Source: Trichothermofontia sichuanensis B231 (GTDB taxonomy: Bacteria; Cyanobacteriota; Cyanobacteriia; B231). Taken from it: a DNA stretch of 64,000 nt. The notes beneath the pieces are model-generated. The model was not told where the DNA came from. It made no database searches and was given only the letters and a program-made list of their open reading frames with translations. The stretch covers positions 3,181,741 through 3,245,740 of the forward strand of contig NZ_CP110848.1 in NCBI RefSeq assembly GCF_026240635.1. The letters run 5' to 3'. This document shows, piece after piece, positions 28,234 through 39,225 of this stretch (its first letter is position 1; each line of letters opens with the position of its first letter). A program made the position numbers and the translations under genes.

Positions 28234-28236
28234 AAA

Positions 28237-28309
<73 letters not shown>

Positions 28310-28424
28310 GAGAGCGTTGAGGCACTGCTTATTTTTTCAGTGCTTTATAAGCCTAGCAAGTGGACGGGCAACTTGGCAAGCGCGTTTTTTGCTATTAGGG
28401 GGTTAGCGGGTTCCCTCATGTCCT

Positions 28425-31226
28425 TTAACGAAACCCTTGTGCTGTTGGGGACCAGTGCAGCAGGCGATAACCGCCCCCTTGGTCGGCGGCATTGGCCGGT
28501 GGCGAGGGAGTACGCCGATCGCTTACCAACAAGTAGGCTGTTTCCTGGGGGTTCAGGGCAGCGATCGCCATGAGTTGCTGGTTGGGGGTTGCGGTGAACT
28601 CGCTATAGATGAGATGACCAGCACTGGAAAGAATGACGGTGCGACGGGGTTGGGGTTGGGTCGCTGGGGGTTGGGTGTAGGTGGCTAGGGCTTTGAGGAC
28701 CGCCAATTCCTCAGCTCCCAAGCGAAAGACGGTATCCATTTTCCGTCGGTCGGTTAGCGGTACCTGTTGTACCTGCCAGTGTCCAATCCAGGGTAACCAG
28801 TCAGCGAGCTGAGGATCAGCCGCATCAGGTACTTTCCCGGCCCGTTGCAAGTCTTTCCAAAGCCCCGTAAAGAGGCGTTCACTCTTAGGCGCATCCTGGG
28901 CATAGAGATCCGCCAAGCTCAGCGTCGGAGGCTGGAGCAGTAACCGAGCGGCAGTAGCCGTTAGGGCTAACGGGGGTGAGGTTGGGCCAGTTCCCGTCTC
29001 AGGCGATGGCAACGGTGCCCCTAGGGCCAGTAATTCCAGTTGTCCATTTTGGAAGCGGACGGCTTTCACCTTGGTTAGGGTCACTTGCTGCTGCTCATTC
29101 GCCTGCCAAGTCACCAGTTGGACTTGAGCGTCGGTGTTTAACCCCAATAAGCGCCACAGTTGTTGGGCTGCCGTGGCCGGTGACAGGTCCAATTGGGAGA
29201 AAGGCGGCTGTTGCCACCGCTGACCGTCGTGAAAACCGAGGACCTGAATGCGATACCAGATCTGGTCATTGGGGCGTTCGCGCAGTGTCTCCTTCGGAGA
29301 ATTGAGATTCGCGATGGCATCAGGGTGCAGCCAATCGTTCGGGTTAGGGGCAGTGAGCAGGGTGACTGAGCCGATAATCTGGCTGAAATGGCTGGGGAGG
29401 GCCTGTTCCGCTTCGGCAGCTTGCAGTAAATCTAACCGTTGGCGAATCGTGGCTTCACGGGTGGCATCCATTGGCCGTTGTTGTTGTACCCAGGCGATCG
29501 CGCCCTCATACCCCCGCTGGGCCTGCATAAACAGCGCCCCCCACGTCTGTAACGCGACCTGATCGGGCGTCACAGTTAACGCTGTTTCTAGCCGTCGCCA
29601 AATCCGTCCTGGATCGGTCTGTAAAAGGTTGGCAATCTCCAGCCGTTTGGTTGCACTCTGGTCAAAGATTGCCAGGGCAGCTTGCCAGCGACCATCGAGC
29701 AAATGGGCAAGGACCTGTTCACTGGTACTGACCCAGGTTTGCTCCGCCTGGAGTGTCGTAATCCGGGCATGGAGTTTGATCAGATCCATCTGGGCTTGAG
29801 CTAGATCGGTCCAAGCATTACTCTTTGTCTTCACGCGCTCCAACTGCTGGAGGGCTGGGGACCAAAGACCCACCTGGGCTAATTTGATCGCCTGCTGATA
29901 GGCGGCCCCATTCAGGGCGGGTGGTGTGAGGGGGATGGGTGCGAGTTCCCACGGGCTAAGCAGGAAGTTACGCGATCGCAGTTGGTAAACGACTAATCTC
30001 GGTTCCAGATCGATCGTTTGATTCACCACCAATTCCGGTTCTTTTCCCCCCGTGACCTCCTGCCAAGTGGGAAATTGGTTCGCCGGACTCACCCACGGGG
30101 CCAGCAAACTGAGGTGCAACTGGTCCGGGTTGTAGTACAGCACCTGGCCATAGAGGCGCGTTTGATTATCCTGTACCCGTTGTCCACTCAGGCTAAACCA
30201 CACCCCTGGCAGGGCGCTTGTCCCTTCAAAGCGGCGCAGATCCGTGAGGGGCAAGGGTTGGTTGGAACCGGGTGGGGCTGCATCGGGTGGGCTGTTAGAA
30301 GGCAGCAGCGCAGCCAGGACAAAGGATTCCGCTGGCCCCGCCACCATCAACTGGTGTACCCGGCGATACGTTGGGGCGGTAGCTATCACGGGTGAGTCGG
30401 TGACCGTCTGATACACCCGCAACTCGACGATCGCATCACACCTGCCACGGGTCGGAGCGAGGCTGGCAGGACAGGGGGTCGGCGAGAAAATAGGCAATAA
30501 CCAGGCGGTAACAGGAACGGGGTTAGCGGCAGCTTGTTGAGGTGTCAGAGGGATCAAATCACCAGGGATCAAACCCACTTGCCGGATTTCGGTGTGAATA
30601 TCGGCGAGCGTTTGGGAGGGCTGTGCTTGTGCGATCGGGATGCGGGTCCAATCAGGCAACCAGTGATTCAGCCAAGCCACCTGGTTAGGGTTCAACATGA
30701 GGCGGGTCCCCAACCATATCCCACTGCCAATAAGACCCAGCGTGATCGTCAAGCTGGCGATCGTCAGGCCCATTTTCAAGCTCGTACTCAAGAGTTGGGG
30801 GGAATGGTGAGCCTGTAGCGACCGGACAGGAGGCGAGTTATGCGGATAGGCGTTTCCCAGGGAGACGCTAGGTGATCGGGCGGTGATCGCTAACGAGGTT
30901 TGGCCTGGGGGGAGGTGATGGGCTGCTCTTGCCGAGACGCTGGCTGGCTGGGGCGGTGTGACGAATGCCTGCGGTTGCCGTTGGCGACGGGTAGCGCCAA
31001 CGTCTAGGGTTGGCCGATAGCGGGAGGTGTCTGTGCCAGGGGAAATGCTCGCAGGTGGCATCGCCGTCCCGGCTGTCTGGTCAGGATCAGGAGCCGTGGC
31101 TGACATTAATTCTTCCGAGGGATCCCCGTCTCGATGCGTGGATGCCGATGGGGCATGATTCTCTGGGGAAGACCCTGCGTGATTTGCCGATGGCGATGCC
31201 GTGCGAATGCGGTATGAATCGCTCAT
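28425..31226 (-). CDS. Large single-pass membrane protein of unknown function
   Basis: A 933-residue protein. Residues 1-150 are Ser/Pro/Ala-rich and probably disordered in the cytoplasm. Residues 152-177 (MGLTIASLTITLGLIGSGIW) form one transmembrane helix. The remaining 750 residues are outside the membrane, with a conserved-looking LADIHTEIRQVGLIPGDLIP, a beta-rich part, a helical TPR-like middle (AIKLAQVGLWSPALQQLERV, AGALFMQ-type helices), and a C-terminal part ending in LLHWSPTAQGFR. No catalytic motif is recognised. Its layout suggests a periplasmic scaffold. Confidence 0.75.
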   Translation of the reverse strand: MSDSYRIRTASPSANHAGSSPENHAPSASTHRDGDPSEELMSATAPDPDQTAGTAMPPASISPGTDTSRYRPTLDVGATRRQRQPQAFVTPPQPASVSARAAHHLPPGQTSLAITARSPSVSLGNAYPHNSPPVRSLQAHHSPQLLSTSLKMGLTIASLTITLGLIGSGIWLGTRLMLNPNQVAWLNHWLPDWTRIPIAQAQPSQTLADIHTEIRQVGLIPGDLIPLTPQQAAANPVPVTAWLLPIFSPTPCPASLAPTRGRCDAIVELRVYQTVTDSPVIATAPTYRRVHQLMVAGPAESFVLAALLPSNSPPDAAPPGSNQPLPLTDLRRFEGTSALPGVWFSLSGQRVQDNQTRLYGQVLYYNPDQLHLSLLAPWVSPANQFPTWQEVTGGKEPELVVNQTIDLEPRLVVYQLRSRNFLLSPWELAPIPLTPPALNGAAYQQAIKLAQVGLWSPALQQLERVKTKSNAWTDLAQAQMDLIKLHARITTLQAEQTWVSTSEQVLAHLLDGRWQAALAIFDQSATKRLEIANLLQTDPGRIWRRLETALTVTPDQVALQTWGALFMQAQRGYEGAIAWVQQQRPMDATREATIRQRLDLLQAAEAEQALPSHFSQIIGSVTLLTAPNPNDWLHPDAIANLNSPKETLRERPNDQIWYRIQVLGFHDGQRWQQPPFSQLDLSPATAAQQLWRLLGLNTDAQVQLVTWQANEQQQVTLTKVKAVRFQNGQLELLALGAPLPSPETGTGPTSPPLALTATAARLLLQPPTLSLADLYAQDAPKSERLFTGLWKDLQRAGKVPDAADPQLADWLPWIGHWQVQQVPLTDRRKMDTVFRLGAEELAVLKALATYTQPPATQPQPRRTVILSSAGHLIYSEFTATPNQQLMAIAALNPQETAYLLVSDRRTPSPPANAADQGGGYRLLHWSPTAQGFR

Positions 31227-31411
31227 CCTAAAACAGCCGTAAGCAATTGCCCTTCTAGCATAAAAAGTTTTTGTCTAACTGCCTACCGGGGGTGTAGAGA
31301 GGGGGTTGCTGTGTCAGACAACGTTGGTCAAACAACGTTGGCAAAACCATACCCCCACGGACAGAATGGGGATACGATAGATCGTTTGTGGTTTAAGGCT
31401 TCCTCATCTCT

Positions 31412-33001
31412 ATGGCTCTTGGTTACGTTGCGCTGGTTCTCCATGCTCATTTACCCTTTGTCCGGCACCCCGAAAGCAGCTATGTGCTGGAGGAAGAATG
31501 GTTATATGAAGCGATCGTAGAGACCTATATTCCGCTGCTCAAAGTATTTGAAGGCTTACGACGGGACGGAGTGGATTTCAAACTAACCATGAGTCTGACC
31601 CCGCCGCTCATCTCAATGCTGCGCGATCCCTTGCTCCAGGATCGCTTTGATCAGTATCTAACCCAATTACAAACGTTGGCAGCAATGGAAGTGGAGCATA
31701 ATGCCCACTATGGTCATATTCGCTATCTAGCAGAACACTACTGTACAGAATTTAAGGAAGCCCGCGAACTGTGGGAACGCTACGATCGCGATCTGATCAC
31801 GGCTTTCAAGCAATTTCTTGACACTAATAATCTGGAAATTATCACCTGTGGAGCCACGCATGGTTATCTGCCCTTGATGAAGATGTATCCCCAGGCCGTA
31901 TGGGCACAAATTCAGGTGGCTTGTGAACATTATGCGGAGAATTTTGGCCAGCCGCCGAAGGGGATCTGGCTCCCTGAATGTGCTTACTACGATGGCCTAG
32001 AGCGGCTGATTGCCGATGCGGGGTTGCGCTATTTTGTGATGGATGGGCATGGGGTGCTCTATGCCCGTCCGCGTCCGCGCTATGGCTCCTATGCCCCCGT
32101 GTTTACAGAGGCAGGGGTAGCGGCGTTTGGCCGGGATCATGAGTCATCGCAACAGGTGTGGTCGGCAGAGGTGGGCTATCCCGGATCACCCGAATATCGG
32201 GAGTTTTATAAGGACTTGGGTTGGGAGGCAGAATATGAGTATATTAAGCCATTTATTATGCCCAATGGTCAGCGTAAAAATGTAGGAATCAAATACCATA
32301 AGATTACGGAACGTGGCATAGGGTTGGGCGACAAGGCCCTATATGATCCCTACTGGGCACGGGAGAAGGCAGCGGAACATGCGGGTAATTTTATGTTTAA
32401 CCGCGAGTGCCAGATCCGCCATTTACATTCGATTATGGGGCGACCGCCGATCGTGGTTTCACCCTATGATGCGGAATTATTTGGCCATTGGTGGTATGAA
32501 GGGCCGTGGTTCCTGGATTATTTCTTCCGTAAGTCTTGGTATGACCAGCAAACCTATGAATTGACCCATTTGGCGGATTATCTGCGCCAGAATCCAACCC
32601 AACAGGTGTGTCGTCCAGCCCAGTCGAGTTGGGGGTTTAAGGGGTTTCATGAGTATTGGCTAAATGACAGTAATGCCTGGATCTATCCCCATTTGCATAA
32701 GGCGACGGAACGGATGATTGCACTGAGTCAACGGGAACCAGCGGATGAATTGGAATGGCGGGCACTCAACCAGGCGGCCCGTGAGTTACTGCTAGCGCAA
32801 TCATCGGACTGGGCGTTTATTATGCGCACGGGAACGATGGTGCCCTATGCAGTGCGGCGCACCCAATCGCATTTGAAGCGCTTCACGAAGTTGTTTGAGG
32901 ATTTGAATGCGGGGAAGGTGGATTCAGGCTGGCTAGAAAAGGTCGAGACGATCGATAACATTTTCCCCCACCTTAACTACCGGGTTTATCGTCCATTGTG
33001 A
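31412..33001 (+). CDS. Glycoside hydrolase family 57 protein, probable 1,4-alpha-glucan branching enzyme
   Basis: A 529-residue GH57 protein. The N-terminus (GYVALVLHAHLPFVRHPESS) is the family's first conserved region. The nucleophile is Glu189 in GIWLPECAY and the general acid is Asp353 in VVSPYDAELFGHWWYEGP. The C-terminal helical domain (ELLLAQSSDWAFIMRTGTMV, KRFTKLFEDL) matches GH57 branching enzymes (DUF1957). It would act in glycogen structure in the cytoplasm. Amylase activity cannot be excluded from sequence alone. Confidence 0.9.
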   Translation: MALGYVALVLHAHLPFVRHPESSYVLEEEWLYEAIVETYIPLLKVFEGLRRDGVDFKLTMSLTPPLISMLRDPLLQDRFDQYLTQLQTLAAMEVEHNAHYGHIRYLAEHYCTEFKEARELWERYDRDLITAFKQFLDTNNLEIITCGATHGYLPLMKMYPQAVWAQIQVACEHYAENFGQPPKGIWLPECAYYDGLERLIADAGLRYFVMDGHGVLYARPRPRYGSYAPVFTEAGVAAFGRDHESSQQVWSAEVGYPGSPEYREFYKDLGWEAEYEYIKPFIMPNGQRKNVGIKYHKITERGIGLGDKALYDPYWAREKAAEHAGNFMFNRECQIRHLHSIMGRPPIVVSPYDAELFGHWWYEGPWFLDYFFRKSWYDQQTYELTHLADYLRQNPTQQVCRPAQSSWGFKGFHEYWLNDSNAWIYPHLHKATERMIALSQREPADELEWRALNQAARELLLAQSSDWAFIMRTGTMVPYAVRRTQSHLKRFTKLFEDLNAGKVDSGWLEKVETIDNIFPHLNYRVYRPL

Positions 33002-33040
33002 ATGGGGAGGGCGATCGGACCTGTGAGCCTGATCGAGGCG

Positions 33041-33200
33041 TGAGGATAGAGAAGAGAGGATAGAGAAGAGAGGACAGCGGTAAGAAGGCAGCAAGACTCT
33101 CTGCCCCTGTGGCTGACCCATCTTTTCCTCTCACGGGAGGAGAGAGAAGCAGAGAGAAGCGAGCAATTCGAGTGTTGTCGGTCAATCAGGTCGGCGCTCA
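33041..33200. repeat. Family C repeat with 16-bp tandem repeat
   Basis: GAGGATAGAGAAGAGA is repeated at 33041-33074. The following sequence to about 33200 is a diverged reverse-complement match to 16021-16170 (shared TAAGAAGGCAGCAAG-like core). Both copies sit beside short tandem repeats. No gene is seen between the GH57 gene and mutS. Confidence 0.5.
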
Positions 33201-33351
33201 ACCGGTTCTGAGCGCACAGGCTGTCTCCTCCCTTTGTGGTCAGGGGCTGGCTTGGGGCTGTTGGCGTCGGGTAACGACTGGCTAGAGGATAACCTCAGAC
33301 TGTCTAAACTAGAGTGAAATCCTTTGCCATCAATTATCGCCGTAAGCATAC

Positions 33352-36042
33352 ATGACTGATCCTGCCCCTGCTGACTTCCCTATCCCCGACTTGCCTGAAC
33401 ACCTCAAGCAAACGGTGCGCTTTGCTGATCACCGTCTGGTTGATCGTGACAGTCTCACCCCCATGATGCGCCACTACGCGGAGGTAAAGGACCAGTATCC
33501 CCACACGCTGCTCCTGTACCGCATGGGGGACTTTTTCGAGTGCTTTTTCCAGGATGCGATTATCGTTGCCCGTGAGTTGGAACTGACTCTCACCAGTAAA
33601 GATGCGGGCAAAGATGTGGGACGAGTGCCGATGGCTGGGATTCCCCACCATGCCCTCGATCGCTACAGTGTGCTGCTGGTGGAAAAGGGCTTTGCGATCG
33701 CCATTTGTGATCAGGTGGAGGATGCAGCCAGTGCCCAGGGACCGCTGGTGCGGCGGGAGGTGACGCGGGTGATTACCCCCGGCACAATCCTGGAGGAAGG
33801 GATGCTCAAGGCGCGACAGAATAATTACCTGGCGGCTGTGGTGATCGCTGGTCAGCACTGGGGATTGGCCTACGCCGACATTTCTACTGGGGAATTTTTG
33901 ACGACCCAGGCCAGTGATCTGGAACAGTTAGTCCAGGAACTGAACCGCCTGCAACCATCGGAAGTGCTGGTGCCGACCAATGCCCCTGATATTGGCGGGA
34001 TGTTGCGACCGGGGGAGCGATCGCCGCTGCTGCCCGATTGTCTGCCGCCCCAGTTTTGCTATACCCTGCGGCCCCAACATCCCTTTGTGCAAACCGAAGC
34101 TCGCCAACGGTTACTGCAACGCTTCCGGGTACGGACCCTTGAAGGCATGGGCTGTGATCATTTACCCCTGGCGGTACGGGCGGCGGGCGGCTTGCTGGAG
34201 TATTTAGAAGATACCCAGAAGGAAACGCCGCTGTTATTGCAACCCCTGACGACCTATGCCCTCACGGAGTATTTAATTCTCGATAGCCAAACCCGGCGCA
34301 ATTTGGAAATTACCCAAACGGTGCGGGATGGCACTTTTCACGGGTCGCTGCTCTGGGCCTTGGATCGCACGGTTACGGCAATGGGATCACGGGCACTGCG
34401 GCGCTGGTTATTGCAACCGTTGCTCGATCGGGCTGAAATTGAGGCCCGCCAACAAACGATTCAAGAATTGGTCACCCATGGGGTTTTACGCCAGGAACTC
34501 CAGGGTGTTTTGAAGCAAATTTATGACCTTGAACGGCTTGCCGGTCGGGCAGGGTCGGGGACGGCAAATGCCCGTGATTTAGTGGCGCTGGCGGCTTCGT
34601 TGGAACGATTACCGGAATTAGCGGTGCGAGTGGCTAAGGCCGAGTCTCCCTATCTCAAAGCCATCCAGCAGATTCCGCCGGAGTTGGAGCAGTTGGGGCA
34701 ATACCTGCGAGCGCACCTGGTTGAATCGCCGCCTTTACATTTGGGGGAAGGCAACTTAATTCGGGATGGGGTGAATCCCCAACTGGATGCGCTGCGGCAA
34801 CAATTGGTTGATGATCAACACTGGTTAGCCAATCTAGAGGTGAGCGAACGGGAACGGACGGGGATTCCAACTTTGAAGGTTGGGTTTAATAAGGCATTTG
34901 GTTATTACATCAGTATTTCTCGTGCGAAGGCTGTCCAGGCTCCTGATGATTATATCCGCAAGCAAACTTTGACGAATGAGGAGCGATATATTACTCCCGA
35001 ACTCAAGGATCGGGAAACCCGTATTTTTAATGCCCGTGAGCAACTTAACCAATTGGAATATGAAATTTTTATTGGCCTGCGGCAAAAGGTGGCACTTGAG
35101 GCCGATCGCATTCGCACGATCGCTCGATCGGTGGCTGCTGTTGATGTCTTGGTGGCTTTAGCGGAGGTGGCAATTTATCAGGGGTATTGCTGTCCCCAAA
35201 TGGTAGAAGGACGGGAATTAACGATCGTGGGGGGACGCCATCCCGTGGTGGAGCAATCCTTACCGGCGGGCTTCTTCGTACCCAATTCTACAGCGCTAGG
35301 CTGTGATGAAGTTGAGGTTAAAAAAAGGACCGAATCACGACCGGATTTAATTATTTTGACAGGACCCAATGCTAGTGGCAAAAGTTGCTATCTCCGGCAA
35401 GTGGGGTTAATTCAAATCATGGCACAAATGGGTAGTTTTATTCCCGCAAAATCAGCGACACTGGGCATTTGCGATCGTATCTTCACCCGCGTTGGCGCTG
35501 TGGATGATCTGGCGACGGGTCAATCCACGTTTATGGTGGAAATGAGCGAAACGGCGAATATCCTTAACCACGCGACGCCCAAGTCCCTTGTATTATTGGA
35601 TGAAATTGGCCGGGGAACGGCTACCTTTGATGGGTTAGCGATCGCTTGGTCGGTGGCGGAATACCTGGCTACTGAGATCCGTGCCCGCACAATTTTCGCA
35701 ACCCACTACCACGAACTCAATGAGTTAGCCTCGATTTTGAGTAATGTGGCGAATTACCAGGTTACAGTGAAGGAACTGCCGGATCAAATTATCTTTTTAC
35801 ATCAGGTGCAACCCGGTGGGGCCGATCGTTCTTATGGGATTGAAGCGGGACGGCTGGCCGGATTGCCGCCCAGTGTGATCCAGCGGGCAAAACAGGTGAT
35901 GCAGCAAATCGAAAAGCATAGCAAAATTGCCGTGGGATTGCGCAAGAGTGCGTTGGGTAATGGCAAGGTACAGGAACAATCAACTGCTTTGTCTGTGGAT
36001 GCCCAACCGATTGAACAATTGGATATGTTTAGGGGTTCCTAG
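33352..36042 (+). CDS. mutS: DNA mismatch repair protein MutS
   Basis: An 896-residue protein. The mismatch-reading motif is [11 protein letters not shown], with the Phe-x-Glu wedge. Connector, lever and clamp domains follow. The ATPase has Walker [20 protein letters not shown], SxFMVEMSE ([14 protein letters not shown]), Walker [17 protein letters not shown], and the ATHYHEL motif. The C-terminal helix-turn-helix dimerisation region is [20 protein letters not shown]. It recognises base mismatches after replication. The frame is intact. Confidence 0.97.
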   Translation: MTDPAPADFPIPDLPEHLKQTVRFADHRLVDRDSLTPMMRHYAEVKDQYPHTLLLYRMGDFFECFFQDAIIVARELELTLTSKDAGKDVGRVPMAGIPHHALDRYSVLLVEKGFAIAICDQVEDAASAQGPLVRREVTRVITPGTILEEGMLKARQNNYLAAVVIAGQHWGLAYADISTGEFLTTQASDLEQLVQELNRLQPSEVLVPTNAPDIGGMLRPGERSPLLPDCLPPQFCYTLRPQHPFVQTEARQRLLQRFRVRTLEGMGCDHLPLAVRAAGGLLEYLEDTQKETPLLLQPLTTYALTEYLILDSQTRRNLEITQTVRDGTFHGSLLWALDRTVTAMGSRALRRWLLQPLLDRAEIEARQQTIQELVTHGVLRQELQGVLKQIYDLERLAGRAGSGTANARDLVALAASLERLPELAVRVAKAESPYLKAIQQIPPELEQLGQYLRAHLVESPPLHLGEGNLIRDGVNPQLDALRQQLVDDQHWLANLEVSERERTGIPTLKVGFNKAFGYYISISRAKAVQAPDDYIRKQTLTNEERYITPELKDRETRIFNAREQLNQLEYEIFIGLRQKVALEADRIRTIARSVAAVDVLVALAEVAIYQGYCCPQMVEGRELTIVGGRHPVVEQSLPAGFFVPNSTALGCDEVEVKKRTESRPDLIILTGPNASGKSCYLRQVGLIQIMAQMGSFIPAKSATLGICDRIFTRVGAVDDLATGQSTFMVEMSETANILNHATPKSLVLLDEIGRGTATFDGLAIAWSVAEYLATEIRARTIFATHYHELNELASILSNVANYQVTVKELPDQIIFLHQVQPGGADRSYGIEAGRLAGLPPSVIQRAKQVMQQIEKHSKIAVGLRKSALGNGKVQEQSTALSVDAQPIEQLDMFRGS

Positions 36043-36130
36043 AAAAGGGGAGATCGTTGGCTTGCCAATGTCCTAGGGGAGGGTGGGTCTAATCATTAGA
36101 ACATCATAGAGACAGACCAGGGAAACCACT

Positions 36131-36493
36131 ATGCAACCAGAGGAATATGCGACTTATTTGCAAGGGGCACGGCAACGCCGACAGGCCCAACAACGCCAGT
36201 TGCAAGCCTACCATCAAACTTTGCTAGCCGTGGCTACCCAGGCGGCCCAGATCCTGAAGCAGGAGTTTGGTGCCCAACAGGTGTGGTTATTTGGCTCGGT
36301 GTTGGTGCCGCGATCTATCCATGCGCGATCGGATGTGGATTTGGCGGTGGCTGGACTAGACCCGACCCAGTATTTTGTCGCCCTAGCGCGGTTGCTGGAT
36401 TTGGACCCGAATGTGTCGGTGGACTTGGTGGAAATTGAACGGACTTCCGATAGTTTACGATCGCGGATTCTCAGTGAAGGGCGGGTGTTATGA
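36131..36493 (+). CDS. MNT-family nucleotidyltransferase (MntA-like antitoxin)
   Basis: A 120-residue minimal nucleotidyltransferase. VWLFGSVLVPRSIHARSDVD carries the GS (55-56) and DxD (68, 70) of the polymerase-beta active site. A helical arm precedes it. Its stop overlaps the next start by four bases (ATGA). In known MntA-HepT pairs the nucleotidyltransferase AMPylates the HEPN toxin near its active site and silences it, which is the likely role here. Confidence 0.85.
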   Translation: MQPEEYATYLQGARQRRQAQQRQLQAYHQTLLAVATQAAQILKQEFGAQQVWLFGSVLVPRSIHARSDVDLAVAGLDPTQYFVALARLLDLDPNVSVDLVEIERTSDSLRSRILSEGRVL

Positions 36494-36978
36494 CGGAATA
36501 TCTCACCCTAAGTGCAGTGATTCGCCAAAAGCTGGCGGAGTTAAGCCAAATTGTCGATCGCATTAATGCTATTCGGCAACGCATTGAAACCACAGAAGAG
36601 GATGAGTTTTATCTGGATGCGATTGCCCTGAATTTACATGGGTTTTATACCTGTCTGGAGCAGATTTTTGAAGCGATCGCCCGCACGATCGGTGAGGGAA
36701 TGCCAACGGGAAGCCATTGGCATCAAGCGTTATTGTTACAAATGTCGGTAGCGGTGCCCACCGTACGCCCAGCGGTGATTAGTCAAGCCAGTCGACAGCG
36801 GTTGGATACCTATCGCGGCTTTCGGCATGTGGTCCGCAATGTGTATACGTTTAATTTGGAAGCAGCACGGGTTCTGGCTTTGGCGATGGATCTGACGCTT
36901 TGTTATGACCAGGTTGTGGCAGATCTCGACCAGTTTTGTCAATTTCTCGATCGCATGGGTCAAGAACCGGAGGAATAG
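36490..36978 (+). CDS. HEPN-domain toxin, HepT-like ribonuclease
   Basis: A 162-residue all-helical protein. LDTYRGFRHVVRNVYTFNLE (residues 106-125) matches the RGFRHxxRxxY form of the HEPN active-site motif, with Arg109, His113 and Tyr119 as key residues. Together with the MNT gene it forms a type VII-like toxin-antitoxin unit. A broken Ser/Thr kinase gene starts four bases after its stop, so the three may once have been one operon. Confidence 0.8.
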   Translation: MTEYLTLSAVIRQKLAELSQIVDRINAIRQRIETTEEDEFYLDAIALNLHGFYTCLEQIFEAIARTIGEGMPTGSHWHQALLLQMSVAVPTVRPAVISQASRQRLDTYRGFRHVVRNVYTFNLEAARVLALAMDLTLCYDQVVADLDQFCQFLDRMGQEPEE

Positions 36979-36982
36979 AACA

Positions 36983-38897
36983 ATGGTAGGCGCTCCCCTT
37001 TGGCGAATGTTGGAAGGCCAAACAATTCAAGAGCAATATCACCTGGAAGAATTTCTAGGTGCTGGTGGTTATGGCGGTGTCTTTCGGACGACGGAGGTGA
37101 TCCGCGATCGCGTGATTCGCCAGGTAGCAGTGAAGCTAATCTGTATTGATGATGTCGATCGCCAATGACAAGAGTTAATCACGGCCCTGAGTGTTGATCA
37201 TCCCAACTTGTTGCGGCATTTTGTAGCAGGCGAAGTCAGGGTGAATCAACACCAATTTTTCGGCTCTTCTGAGTTTATGGTGGGGGCGCTACGCGCCCCC
37301 ACCATAAACTCAGCATTTGCGATCGTTTATTTGTAGCTGCTGATACTGCTTACCCCAAAATCCCAGAAGAACCAATTTTTCTGTTTATTGATGGAGTTGG
37401 CAGAGGGTAGTCTAGAGCAACGGTTAGACTGGATGCGGCGTAATTTTAATCGAGATGAAGCTCGTCGCCTGTTAACAGATCTAACGGCGGGTCTCCTATA
37501 TTTGCACAGTTCTGACCCACAACGGGTACACTGGGATCTGACGCCGGCAAATATTTTTGGGGTGGGCGATCGCTGGAAGATTGGTGATTTTGGCCTCACA
37601 CGTTTGATCCAGTCGCAACAAGGCTAGGGCCAGACCAGTCGGCCTGCGATGCGACCAAGGTATAGGCCACCGGAAGCCTATCGCGGCGAGTATTTCAGGG
37701 CGTCAGATATGTGGTCGTTGGGGATTGTGACGGTACGAGTCTTGAGTGGCGATTACCGTTTAATTTCCGCACGGGTGATGAGTTACATCGCTGCATTCTT
37801 GACTATATTTTGGCAATTCCCACCTTAGCCAGTCCGTTTGCGGAAATCGTTGAGGGTTGTTTACGACGTGAGCCAAACGATCACTTAACGGCGGCGGAAG
37901 TGCAGGCAATTTTAACCCCCGCAGCGCGATCGCAACCGACGCAGCCGCCCAATCCGATTATCTTGCCAAGGCCCCAGGTTTCTCGGCGTTGTATGTTAGC
38001 AGGATTAGCGACAAGTGGGGTGGTGGGCGCTGTGGGCTGGGAATTTGCCAGACCGAAGTTGTTACCTCACGCTAATAGAATTCCTGAGGAAAATAGCCCA
38101 GTGCCATCGGTACCCCCAGATTCACTAGATCCACCAGCACCAGCAAATTATGTTGAGACGCTGCCATTGGGGGTGCCGCTAGAGATGATTGGCATTCCAG
38201 CCGGTGATTTGCTAATGGGATTTACTGAGGATGATTTTGACAAGTTTAAAGCTCAAAATCCGAATTTCCAGCGTGAATGGATACAAGATGGATTTCCACA
38301 GCGACGGGTAACTGTACCGGCATTCTGGATGGGAAAATATCCGATTACCCAGGCACAATATCAAGCAATCATAGGTAAAAATCCGTCTAGTTTTAGTGGT
38401 TTAGATCGTTCAGTTGAGAGCGTTTCCTGGCATGATGCCCAAGCATTTTGTCAAAGATTGTCGTCAGAAACTGGAAAAAATTATCGGCTACCGAGTGAGG
38501 CACACTGGGAATATGCCTGTCGGGCCAAGACGCAAACACTCTTTTCGTTTGGCTTTCGTTTGGCGATAATTTCAGTGACTTGGGAGATTACGGTTGGTAT
38601 CGCGGTAATTCCAATGGTAAAACTCAACCCGTTGGCCAGAAACAGCCGAATGCGTTTGGGCTATACGATATGCACGGTAATGTTTGGGAGTGGTGTGAGG
38701 ATGTTTGGCATGAGAATTACCAGGGCGCACCGACGGATGGCAGTGCTTGGGTGACCGGAGGTGATACAAGTAGCCGCGCCGTTCGTGGCGGCTCCTGGAA
38801 CGGCAATGCCGACAATTTTGCTTCCGGCAACCGCGGCAACTGGGGCGCAGGCGTCAGGGACGACGACCAAGGATTCCGCGTTGTCTTGTTCGTCTGA
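36983..38897 (+). pseudogene. Ser/Thr protein kinase-FGE (formylglycine-enzyme-like) fusion gene, multiply disrupted
   Basis: Remains of a kinase are clear: LEEFLGAGGYGGVFRTTE (glycine loop), VAVKLI (ATP lysine), VHWDLTPANIF (catalytic loop, normally HRDLKPxN), KIGDFGLT (DFG), and YRPPEAYRGEYFRASDMWSLG (APE region). A hydrophobic linker (MLAGLATSGVVGAVGWEF) and an FGE-sulfatase domain follow (MVEMIGIPAG-type start, [47 protein letters not shown]). Lesions: TGA at 37166; a 112-bp MITE at 37262-37373 bringing an in-frame TAG; TAG at 37625; a frameshift near 37750; and an 11-bp tandem duplication (TTTCGTTTGGC) near 38550 that shifts the FGE frame. The encoded protein is certainly not made whole. 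Confidence 0.88.
37262..37373 (+). mobile_element. 112-bp MITE (copy 1), inserted in the kinase gene
   Basis: Terminal inverted repeats are GGCTCTTCTG and CAGAAGAACC (one mismatch). An 18-bp-stem palindrome (GAGTTTATGGTGGGGGCG, loop CTACG) follows the left end. It is flanked by a perfect 8-bp target duplication AATTTTTC (37254-37261 and 37374-37381). The net insertion of 120 bp keeps the kinase frame but brings a TAG. Confidence 0.92.
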
Positions 38898-39225
38898 GTT
38901 CCCCTCCCCGCGAGGACTCCCTTCTTTACGCTTTTTAATTTTTGGTTTTTAAAAATTTTTTGCAAAATTGGGGTTTGTAAAGGGGGGTTGAGGGGTCCAA
39001 GGGGTTAGTTTTTTTGAACCACCAAGATACGAAGGACACAAAGGAACACCAAGATTGTAGGCGCGGGTTTACCCGAACAGGTGACAACCATCCATTGGGG
39101 CAACCAATAAAACCCGCCCTCTAGGGTCAGGCACAGGTCCCACAGGGCGGGTTTAATTGCGATATAATTATTGAACATAAATTTATAATTTTTTCTCAAA
39201 ACCTGTCTCTACTGAAATTATAACA
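38898..39225. repeat. Intergenic region with REP-like hairpin next to the RAYT pseudogene
   Basis: The hairpin AAACCCGCCCT...AGGGCGGGTTT (about 39110-39154) lies 70 bases ahead of the transposase start, where REP elements of such enzymes are usually found. It could equally serve as a terminator. The rest is low-complexity A/T and G runs. Confidence 0.5.

Noticed and set aside
37388-37627. Small kinase-like gene
   Set aside because: It is the middle piece of the disrupted kinase pseudogene, in frame with the upstream part across the MITE.
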